From contig OY821740.1 in assembly GCA_963682055.1 (NCBI GenBank), positions 19,926,814 to 19,990,813 of the forward strand: 64,000 nucleotides of DNA, written 5' to 3'. Below the pieces are notes generated by a model, which was not told the origin of the DNA, did no database searches, and was given only the letters and a program-made list of their open reading frames with translations. Both the position numbers and the translations under genes were made by a program. Source of the DNA: Primula veris (Eukaryota; Streptophyta; Magnoliopsida; Ericales; Primulaceae). Positions 11,223 to 20,617 of this stretch are shown one piece after another; within the stretch, counting starts at the first letter, position 1, and each line of letters starts with the position of its first letter.

Positions 11223-12685
11223 ATGGAAGAACTCGATAAAATCTCCCCAGATAGCATACCAAATAGGCAGCTAATGCCGCCAGACCCTACCCCTACGAAA
11301 TCCTTTGCGTCAGTGGTTAGCGCATCATCCAAAAAAGTTGAAATATCATTAAAAGAAGTTGGTTCTTATAAAGGTGAACCCTTAATTCAATTCTCTATGA
11401 AATATATAAAGCAACTCGCTAAACCTTTTAAATATACTATAGTCAGAAAATTTACTCATGGAAAACCAGAGATAGCTGTTATAAGAAAGTTGTTTGGAAA
11501 ACCCGAATTAAAAGCTAATTGCAATATAGGAATTCTGGATCACAAACATATTTTGATTCGATGCTTTCATGAAGAAGACTTCACCAGAATTTGGTTGAAG
11601 AAAATTTGGTATATAGAAGATTATCCTATGAGAGTTTTTAAGTGGACTTATAATTTTAACCCAGAAGTAGAAACTTCATTAGCGCCTGTGTGGATAAATC
11701 TGCCAAAATTGCCTATACACCTATATAACACCTCTAGTATATATTCTATAGCAAGTGCTTTTGGAAAGCCCCTAAGGGTTGATGAACCTACTTCTAAACT
11801 AACAAGACCTAGTCTAGCCCGTATTTGTGTTGAAATTGATCTAAAAACAGAGCTGTTTGAGCGTGTTAGGATTGGATATGGTGACGAAGGGGGATTCTGG
11901 CAGTACTGCAAATATAAAGACCTACCAGACTATTGCAGTTTCTGCTTAAAACAAGGTCATAAAGAAGAAGCTTGTAAATTCAAAAATACAGAGCAATCTC
12001 AAGAAAATAAGATGGGCAATAAAAAAGATGAAATTATTACAAAGCATCAACAAAAAAATAAGGAAAAAGAGGCCATATTATACAAACCAAAAAAAGAAAA
12101 TAACTGGGAAAAAAGAGACTACAAAAGAGTGGGTGTACAGGGCTAAATTTCATACTCATCAACAACCAAGCACAGCAGTTGAAATTAGGAATAGTGCAAA
12201 GAGTATCCCTGAAAAACAGAAACAAGAAAAAGTTATAGTTCATATAGAAGATGAAGATGAAAGGGATGAAAAAGTTGATGAAGAGATTATATGTGATAAG
12301 CCTGAGATTCCAAACAGATATGAAGAAAATGGTAATAAAATAAATAAGGAAGCTATATGTGTTACTGAATGAAGAAGAAGGGAGAATGACTATAGTGTCT
12401 TATCAAGATTACAGTTCAATAAACAGTAGTTTTGTAGTTACTGAAATTATAGAAACAAGCCCAAATGGTGATATTGAGGAAAAAAGAGGTGGAAAAAAGC
12501 AAGGAGAAGGCCAAGAACTAGAATTTATGGCTCAGGAAACAAATGAATGGGAAGTTCAATTAACCAAGAGTCAACAAAAAAAGAAAAAGAAGGTAGAGAT
12601 GGCAAAGAAGAAGAGCCAAGAACAAGAAAGGCAAATGCAGCTAAGATCATCCTCTAATGTGGGGAAAAGAAAGAGGTATATTTAA
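11223..12685 (+). pseudogene. LINE ORF1 (DUF4283 / zinc knuckle protein), copy A
   Basis: Starts at the first ATG after the leader, in the context AAAATATGG. Residues about 70-190 form the DUF4283-type domain common in plant LINE ORF1 (...ILIRCFHEEDF..IWLKKIW..., ...APVWINLPKLPIHLY...). About 190-260 continues through FGKPLRVDEPT and ARICVEIDL to a CX2CX4HX4C knuckle (CSFCLKQGHKEEAC). The C-terminal part is lysine/glutamate rich and low in complexity. The first frame stops at 12146. The continuation is in other frames (12028-12372, then 12359-12685), so at least two frame changes have occurred. The last segment ends in TAATG, where its stop overlaps the ORF2 start. The known role of the family is nucleic-acid binding in the retrotransposition particle. 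Confidence 0.85.
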
Positions 12686-15600
12686 TGATTAAGGCCCTAG
12701 TCTGGAATGTGAGAGGTATTGGGAATAGAGCTACATTAAGAAGAATAAAAAAATTATGTCTAATCAATAATATAGTGCTATTGATCTGTATAGAACCAAT
12801 GGTGCAGCAAGATAAAATTGATTTATATAAGAGGAAAATAGGATTTGATAATGTGTTTACTCATGCAGAAAATAAAATCTGGGTGTTTTCTAATGATGAT
12901 TTAGAAATTACAGTGGGCAATGAGGGTTGTTAGAGTATCAATTTTGAAGTTAAGATGTGGAATTATGCTGTTCAAATCACAGTTGTTTATGCTAAGTGTA
13001 CAGTACAAGAAAGAAAAGAGTTGTGGCAATTCTTGGAAACCTCTAAGACTAATAATCCCTGGTTGATAGTTGGAGATTTTAATACTGTATCTAAAGAAGA
13101 AGATAAAATAGGAGGTTTGGATATTAATGAAAATGGAGCTAATGACTATTTGGAATGTTTGGACAAGTGTGAGGTTTATGAATTGACTTTTCTGGGCTCA
13201 AGGTTCACTTGGTGGAATAAAAGGGAAGGTGATAATTTGATTATGGAGAGAATTGATAAGGTTTGTGTGAATGATAATTGCTCTAATATGTTTCACAGTA
13301 GTGCTTTGGAGCATCTTTCTAAAGTCAATTCTGATCATAGTCCCTTATTAATTACCTTTAATAATGAAGGGGACCATAACATCAGAAGATTCATTTTCCA
13401 AAAGTTTTGGTTAACACATCATGAGTTTAAGAATTTACTAACAGAAAATTGGGTGCATCATAAAGATGGTAATGCTTTGTTTTCTCTGGTGCAAAATTTA
13501 AAAAGAATCAGGAAAATACTATCAAAATGGAGCAAAGTTACCTTTGGTAACATTTTTCAGCAAGTGATTGATGCAGAAGACTTGGTTATGGGTGCAGAGC
13601 AACAATTTGAGTATGATCCATCTCCTGAAAAAAGAAGTGAACTAAGCAGATTAAAAGCTAAGCTAAATTATAAGCTTAAAATAGAAGAAGACTTCTGGAA
13701 ACAAAAGGCAAATTTAAGGTGGGTTCTAGAAGGTGATGCTAATACCAAGTTCTATCATGGTGTAGCCAAAAAAAAGGAGAAAAAGTACTATTCACTGCAT
13801 TATTGATGATAATGGGCAAGAATTAACAGCAAAAGAAGACATTCAAAAAGAAGCCATAAACTATTTTCAAAAGCTTCTAACAGCCACTAATACTACTGGC
13901 TACAAGTACAATACTTTGGATATTATACCAAAGTGTATTACAGATGAGGAAAATGAAAATTTAATAAGGGAAATTACTCTAGAAGAAGTCAAAACAGCAG
14001 TGTGGGATTTGAAGAAAAGCAGTGCACCTGGTATTGATGGATTTAATGGTTTTTTCTTTACACACAGTTGGGATATTATTGGAGGAGATTTACTAAAAGC
14101 AGTACATCAATTCTTTGCTGGTCATGAAATACCTAATGCAATGTCTTCTACTCTTATTATTCTAATTCCAAAGAAGGCTAATGCAGATAAGTATTCAGAC
14201 TTCAGACCTATTAGTTTATGTACTTTTTGCAATAAAGTTATTTCTAAAATTATGGCAACTAGGCTGTCTACTGTGTTGCCTAATATTATCTCAGAGAATC
14301 AAAGTGGTTTTGTAAAAAATAGAGATATTATAGATAACATTCTTCTCTCTCAAGAATTTATCTCTACTCTCAATAAAAAGAACAGTGGTAATAATATAGC
14401 TTTGAAATTGGATATGAAAAAAGCTTATGACAAGATTTCCTGGCACTTTATTGTTAGTGTTCTTAGAAAAATGGGTTTCTCAGAAATTTGGATAGATAGA
14501 ATATGGAGAATCATTTCTGATAATGGCATTTCTATACTGGTAAATGGTGCTCCTACAGGTTACTTCAAGCCCACTAATGGATTAAGACAAGGAGATCCAT
14601 TATCCTCAAGTCTCTTTATTCTATGTTCAGAAGTTTTGACCAGAAATCTCAATCATGTGACTAGCACGAGGAGTTGGAAATCTTTTAAAACAGCTATAGG
14701 AATTCCTATTATTACACACTTGGCCTTTGCTGATGATATTATAATTTTTAGTGGAGCAGACACCAACTCTATTAAACATATTCAAAGGGTTCTACATCAG
14801 TATAATACAGACTCAGGGCAAGAAGTAAATAGAGAGAAGAGCTTTATGTATATTTCTAAGGGGGTTACAAATAAGCAGAAAGAAGCAGTACTCAAGATTA
14901 TGAATATTGCAGTTAAAAAGCCTCCTTTTAACTATCTAGGGTGTAAGCTTTATTCTGGACATAAAAAGTGTCTGCTATACCATGAACTTATTCTAAAAGT
15001 AAGAAGAAAACTCTCAGGGTGGAAAACTCAGTACTTAACCATGGGTGGCAAATTGCTACTTGCTAAACATGTACTTCAAACTATTCCTATTTATACTATG
15101 GCAGCTATGAATCCTCCAGAACTGGTTATAAAAAAGATAGACCAAATAATAGCAAACTTTCTTTGGGAAAATTCTAATGGTAAGAATAAATATCATTGGG
15201 TTAAATGGAGTAAAATCTGTAGACCTACTTCTGAAGGTGGATTAGGGTTGAGGAGTTTTAAAGATATTTCTGAAGTTTTTGCTCTCAAACTTTGGTGGAA
15301 GTTTAGAACTAAAAATTCTCTATGGGCTCAGTACATGAGAGTAAAGTATTGCAAGAAAAAGCATCCAAATGAGATTAGTGCTACTAAAGGTACTAATACA
15401 TGGTCCAGAATGATGCAAGTTAGGGAGGTTGCTGAAAAATTCATTTTTTGGTTGATTGGAAAAGGGAATGTCTCAGTAAATCTAGACAATTGGGTTGGAA
15501 ATGGACCACTAAAGGATCAAAATATTGATAATAAGCTGCTGCTGTCAAGATTTATTTTTAATGATGAGTGGAACTATGAAGCTATTGCTGAAATTATTCC

Positions 15601-16739
15601 TATTTCTAAACAAGGTCTGTTTGGTCAAAACTTAATTTATCAAGGGAAAGAATTAGATCAAGCTATTTGGATAGAGGATACTAGTGGTGAATTCTCATTA
15701 AATGTTATGGGATAGAATAATACCTTTGAAGATCTCTTGTTTTGCATGGAAGTGTTTTAATAATGCAGTGCCAGTGGATCTTGCTGTCCAAAGAATTGGA
15801 GTCCAACTAGCTTCCAGTTGTGAATGTTGTAGAAAGAATGAAGAAAGTTTAGAGCATTTGTTATGTATTAGTGATATTGCTAAGGAAGTATGGAAGTATT
15901 TTGCGCAGTATTTGGGAGTAAATCAAAATGTTTTGACACTGAGAGGGAGATTTAATTCTTGGTGGACACATGAGGAAAAAAGAAGTCATTTACCAGAGAA
16001 AAAGATTATCAAGGTACTACATGTGTACATTATTTGGTGCATTTGGAAAGCTCGCTGTGGTAGTAAATTTGATAATAAAAATATGAATGCTCAAAATATC
16101 ATCATGGAAATTATTTGATTAATCCAGAACTATTCTCAAATTGATAAAAGCTTTCCTAAAAAGTGGATTTGGAATGAAATAAGTTTGTTACAAGCACTTA
16201 AGACTGGTAAAAAAGCTAGGGTTATAAAGTGGGAAAATCCCCCAACTGGATTCATGAAATTGAATACAGATGGTTGTTTTAAAAGCTCCACCAATTCTAG
16301 TGGCGTAGGTGATATATTAAGGGATCACCAAGGCAAATTTATACAAGGTTTCTATGGCAAAATTACAAGAAATACAGGGATTGAAGCAGAAGCAAGAGCT
16401 ATACTACAAGGACTAACTGTGGTAAATTTGACAAAGATAATTATAGAAAGTGATTGTCTACATCTAATAAGCATCTTGTCTGATAAAAGCAAGTGTCCTT
16501 GAAAGATGAAATTCCTAGTTCATAATATAAAGGAGAAGATGAAGAAGGGTACTTATCTGTTGAATCATGTGGAAAGAGAAGCAAACTCAGGCGCTGATCT
16601 ACTGGCCAATCTGGGTTGTATCTCCGATCTTCTAATTTCAGAAGATATTACAGATTTTCCCAGTAAATTGAGAAATATTTTGAAGTTGGAAGCGAAAGGT
16701 ATTCCTTATCTGCGATTGCGAAATGAAGAAGAAGCTTGA
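12685..16739 (+). pseudogene. LINE ORF2 (endonuclease / reverse transcriptase / RNase H), copy A
   Basis: The ATG lies in a TAATG overlap with the ORF1 stop. The AP-endonuclease motifs WNVRGIGN, GDFN and SDHSPL are at 12700-13350. The RT region shows APGIDGFNGFFF, FRPISLC, the motif A aspartate in KLDMKKAYD, LRQGDPLSSSLF and catalytic FADD (13990-14740). zf-RVT follows (15720-15880). RNase H has NTDGC, EAEARA, ESDCLHLI and NSGADLLANL (16260-16620). Lesions private to copy A are a TAG at 12931-12933 (CAT in B), a frameshift near 13770-13790, a TGA at 16116-16118 (CGA in B) and a TGA at 16500-16502 (TGG in B). There is also a frame change near 15700, where B has a deletion. Cannot make an intact protein. 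Confidence 0.9.
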
Positions 16740-17616
16740 GTCTCTCTCTCTCTTTCAAAGATGAAGATAGATGGGAATGAGTGAAGGAGAAGACCAGATG
16801 AAATGGTGGTCTTTGGTCAATTTCATCTTTGGTCCCTCAATTTTGAAGAGTTTTATCATTTATTAGGATTAAATCTGAGAGTTTTAACTTTATTTTATCA
16901 AGCCCTGTAATTTTTAAGTTGTTTTATATTGTTACCCTGTTTTGTTTTTGTAGAGTTTTTCATCCACTTTTTTTAATCTATTAATAAAAGAGTGGATTTT
17001 CCCCACCATTAATATAAAAAAAACTGCCAAGACTCACCAGACTTTGTAATTGCTGTGCTATTGTACTGGTATATCGTTAAGCTAGTACACTTTAAATGCT
17101 TGATTTATCATGATTATACTATTTACAACATGATGTTGCATGTGAATCCAAGAAAAACATGTAAAAACGTTCAAAAGTTGTTTTCCCGCCTAGGCGGTCA
17201 AGCGGCCCCTCTCCGCCTAGCGCCTTTTGAAACCTTGAAATAAACTTAACTTTTGAGATTGAGAATAAAAGATTGTCTTATTCAACTGAAAGTTTCTAGT
17301 ATTTTCAAAAATACCTGGTCAACTAAAATAATCGGTCTCAATAAAATGAAATAACTAAGCCTAACAGAGGCAACCGAGAAAGACCCGAGGGCTTCTCCGG
17401 TTGCAGCTTCTTAGCACATAAGGTGGCTTTATTGAGGAGAGTTAAAAAGTTTGTTCACATAAAAAAAATTATATTAAGCCAAAAGAACCTTGCTTTTAAT
17501 CTAACCATCTAAAATGAATACAACTTATAAATTAGAAAATAGAAAATCTAACTTACAAAAGATAAAAGATGCAGCAGAACAAGCTTAAGCAAGAACCTTT
17601 TGCAAATTTCACTTAT

Positions 17617-17914
17617 ATATTTTTCGGGCTGCAAGATGACCTCCGCCTAAATTACGTCGGTGCCATTTTCAGCCTACATTTCCAATAAATAATCATACAA
17701 AATAAAACATGCCCATATCACTAGTTAGGTACTATTTGCTCAAAAATGAAACCAAATGATGATAAGGCTAGAACCTTTAATCGAAAACTAAGGTAGGTAG
17801 AAATGAATAAAGACCATATCTTTAGTTGAATGTCAACGAAATGACATAGAATCTTGGATGGAAACTCGCAGAGTGTGGCCCAGTGGTTAAGCTCCTCTTT
17901 GTGCATACCTTGAG
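17617..17914 (-). pseudogene. ARF N-terminal exons, left arm of palindrome (copy A)
   Basis: Minus-strand exon 17821-17914 encodes ...QGMHKEELN...LCEFPSKILCHFVDIQLK. Exon 17617-17673 encodes AENGTDVI, a stop, then AEVILQPEK. Both match the ARF segment just before B3 (family pattern [31 protein letters not shown]). Both donor sites are mutated: GT to GA after the first exon and GT to AT after the second. An in-frame stop sits in the second exon. These are the exons upstream of the B3 exon at 10646-10785, separated from it by the LINE. The first ARF exon was not found. Confidence 0.8.
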
Positions 17915-18234
17915 CTAAAGAAAACAATATAAAATTTAGGGGAAAAATGAAAATAATAAACTACCAAATTTGGACCGACTTTCATATAAGAACAAACTGT
18001 TTGGAAACAAAATCTAACAAGATTTCCAAGAAGGAAAAAAACATATAAATAACACAACATGAAATTAGAAACAGAACACTGTTGCTTTTCTAATTTCATG
18101 TTGTCTTATTTCTATGTTTTTTGTCTTTCTTGGAAATCTTGTTAGATTTTGTATCCAAACAGCTTGCTCTTTTCTGAAAGTTGGCAGTTTGTTATTTTCA
18201 TTCTTTTTCCTAAATTTCATATTAATTTCTTTAG

Positions 18235-18532
18235 CTCGAGGCATGCACAAATGAGTAGCTTAACCAAAGGTCCACACTCTGCGAGTTTCCATCCAAGATT
18301 CTATGTCATGTCGTTGACATTCAGCTAAAAGTATGTTCTTTATTCATTTATAACTAGCTTAATTTTCGATTATGGTTCTAGCCTTATTATCAATTAGTTT
18401 CATTTTTGAGAAAATTGTAGCGAACTAGTGATATGGTCATGTTTTATTTTGTCTGATTATTTATTGGCAATTCAGGCTGAAAATGACACCGACGAAATTT
18501 ATGCGGAGGTCATCTTGCAGCCTGAAAAAGAT
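18235..18532 (+). pseudogene. ARF N-terminal exons, right arm of palindrome (copy A)
   Basis: Plus-strand exon 18235-18330 ends LCEFPSKILCHVVDIQLK and exon 18476-18532 encodes AENDTDEIYAEVILQPEKD. Acceptors TTTAG and TTCAG and donors GT are intact on this arm, unlike the left arm. The second exon has no stop. The first has a 1-bp insertion near its start relative to the left arm. The coding state is thus better here, but no further ARF exons follow on the plus strand, since the arm ends at 18905. It cannot make an ARF by itself. Confidence 0.8.
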
Positions 18533-18929
18533 GTAAGTAAAATTTGCAAATGGTTCTTGATTAAGCTTGTTTTGTTGCATCTTTTAAATTTCGAAAGTTA
18601 GATTTTCTACTTTCTAGTTTATAAGTTGTATTCATTTTAGCTGGTTAGATTAAAAGCAAGGTTCTTTTGGCCTAAAAAAATTTTGATTTGTTTATGTGAG
18701 CAACTTTTGAACACTCCTCAATCAAGCCACCTTATGTGCTAAAAAGCGGCAACCGGAGAAGCCCTCAGGTCTTTTTCGGTCGCCGCTGTTATACTTAGCT
18801 ATTTCATTTTATTGATACCAGATTTTTTTAGTAGACCAAGTCTTTTTTGAAAATACGAGAAACTTTAAATTGAATAAGCCAATCTTTTATTCTCAATCTC
18901 AAAAGACCTGCAACCAAACAAGGCCTTAT

Positions 18930-20166
18930 TTGCCATATGAATTTTGGTCTGGTGTCAACTTTGGCAGGGTGGTCAGTAGAATAGGAAATCCCCTTTACGT
19001 GGATCAAGCCACAGAGAAGACCACAAGAGCCTCATTTGCATGAGTTTGTGTCGAGATTGATGCAACCAAGGAGTTGGTAAATTCTATAGAAATTCAATAT
19101 GGAGGAATATCAATTGAGGTGAAGGTGAAATATCAATGAATTCCAAAATGATGTGAAAATTGCAAAGTATTTTAACATGACATATCTAGCTGTCCCCTCA
19201 AACCACAAGCCAGTTCTGATTCAAAACATAGTGGCAATAACGGCCACAAAAAACTTAACGTGAACCAAGCTTAGAGAAATCGAAACTGAATCTACAATAC
19301 AACAAACAAGGGCTACATAGGGTCATATAAACAGGCTGGAGTTGTGAACAATATGGAAAGGAAGTGGACTGATGTGGTGAAAACAGGTCCCACTAATAAG
19401 AAAATAATTGATAGAAAAGGTAACACTTCTAGCACACCGGAAATTTGGAAGCAACGAGAGGAATCCGACAGTAATTTAACGATTAAATTGGATAATTCTT
19501 TAGAGATAATGGCTCAATTGGAGTCTGTAGAGGTAGGAAATGGGAGGGGAAACGTTGGCGGTGGAGTTTCTAACCCCGTATTTGAGAAATGTATAAGTGA
19601 TAAATTTTATCCTCCAAGCGAGGTTTCAATAGTAAACAAGATGGGTAAGGGAGATCGGTATGGGGATGGTAAAGTGAAACAAACAAACTTGGCTCATAGC
19701 GAAAGAAAAATAAACAAGGCTACTGAAAATGTTAATAATGCTACAATGGAAATGTGTCATTATGGCACTGTTGCCCACGACAGTGATGATATAGGAAAAA
19801 TTGTTAAGAAAGATAAGTTGTCCTCTGAAAAGGCAAAAGAATATGATAGCGAGACGGGGCTTGCGAGCTGAAATCTTCTACATGAAGAAAATTGGATAAC
19901 CACTATTATTCCAAAATTGTTCCAATGGGACTGTCTATGGAAGACTACCCAAGTGATTGGTCAAAAAAGAGAGTTCAAAAAGAGATGAAGTCTATACAAA
20001 TTGCTTTAGAGGAAAAAAAGAAGAAAAGCAAACAACCCTAATTGTGGAAATCTTAATTAAAAACTATGTTCTAGTGCTTCATATTAACACCATCAGAAAT
20101 TACCATAAGAAACGCTTAAGCTACATCTTGAGGGAAAGAATTAAATACCATTTATATATCTGGTAA
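18930..20166 (+). pseudogene. Fragment of a second LINE ORF1 (copy A)
   Basis: The translation from about 18930 reads LPYEFWSGVNFGRVVSRIG, then NPLYVDQATEKTTRASFA, then CVEIDATKEL, then a knuckle CENCKVF.HDISSCPLKPQ. This is the C-terminal half of a plant LINE ORF1 (DUF4283 plus zf-CCHC_4), from a different family than the LINE at 11146. A hydrophilic tail follows (open frame 19344-19871) and a last piece near 19930-20030. Stops occur in the domain, one of them (before CENC) only in copy A. No ORF2 follows. Copy B has it at 48290-49526 with an additional frameshift in the tail. Confidence 0.75.
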
Positions 20167-20340
20167 ATCACTTATTCGCTTCAAAAATAGTAAGTTGTTG
20201 ATGATCTGCTCTATCCTCTTTGCTTTTATCTTCTTCAGATTCTTTCTTCTCCTCACCCTCTACCATTTTGCTGAAGCAAGTGATGTTATAAATGGAACAT
20301 TTGTAAATAAGATCAATAATGAAGCACGTGCGGAGCATAT

Positions 20341-20525
20341 CACTACAAAAAAGAAGTTCATTTACCATCAGTATTAAAAACTGATGGTAAATTGAGTGTC
20401 GCTAAATTTTAGCAACAAAATAGCAACTAGTTATGTTGTCAAACTGTTGCTAAAATTTAGCGATACCCAGTTTAACAACAGTTTTCAAAAAGCAATTGTT
20501 GGTAAATAAACTTTTAAATGTAGTA
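20341..20525. mobile_element. Small CACTA-type MITE (copy A)
   Basis: The left end is CACTACAAAAAAGAAGTTCA followed by TTTACCATCAGT. The right end, read on the minus strand, is TACTACATTTAAAAGTTTAT followed by TTACCAACA. These are imperfect terminal inverted repeats with the CACTA signature. Inside are two subterminal palindromes, TTTACCATCAGT...ACTGATGGTAAA (20361-20390) and GCTAAATTTTAGCAACA...TGTTGCTAAAATTTAGC (20401-20461). Length is 185 bp with no coding capacity. A clear 3-bp target duplication is not seen. Confidence 0.7.
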
Positions 20526-20617
20526 ATTAATAAATACAGGTTCACCTATAGGATTGAACACGTATATAAGTATATTAATCCACAAAAATCTCTTTTCATA
20601 GGAAAGCATCACCATGT

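Larger units (their letters stand above)
11146..17021 (+). mobile_element. Near full-length LINE (non-LTR retrotransposon), copy A
   Basis: A 5.88-kb element with a 77-nt 5' leader, ORF1, ORF2, 3' UTR, an AATAAA signal (16983-16988) and a short A-rich tail. It is flanked by an 18-bp target duplication, AACTGACTAGACTCACCA (11128-11145) and AACTGCCAAGACTCACCA (17022-17039), with two mismatches. The target is an intron of the minus-strand ARF relic, so the LINE lies antisense to ARF. Plant L1-type features are a DUF4283-like ORF1 with a CCHC knuckle and an ORF2 with AP endonuclease, RT, zf-RVT and RNase H. The presence of both ends argues against the usual 5' truncation. Both ORFs are now broken. 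Confidence 0.9.
17250..18905. repeat. Large palindrome built from ARF exons and introns (copy A)
   Basis: The left arm (17250-18071, 822 bp) and right arm (18087-18905, 819 bp) are reverse complements with scattered mismatches and small indels. They are separated by a loop of only about 15 nt (ACATGAAATTAGAAA, loop, TTTCTAATTTCATGT). Each arm holds the same two ARF exons with their introns. A transcript through it would fold into a roughly 0.8-kb near-continuous hairpin. The left arm is collinear with the rest of the minus-strand ARF once the LINE is ignored. The right arm is therefore the inverted extra copy. Also present in copy B (46612-48266), so it predates the duplication. Confidence 0.9.
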
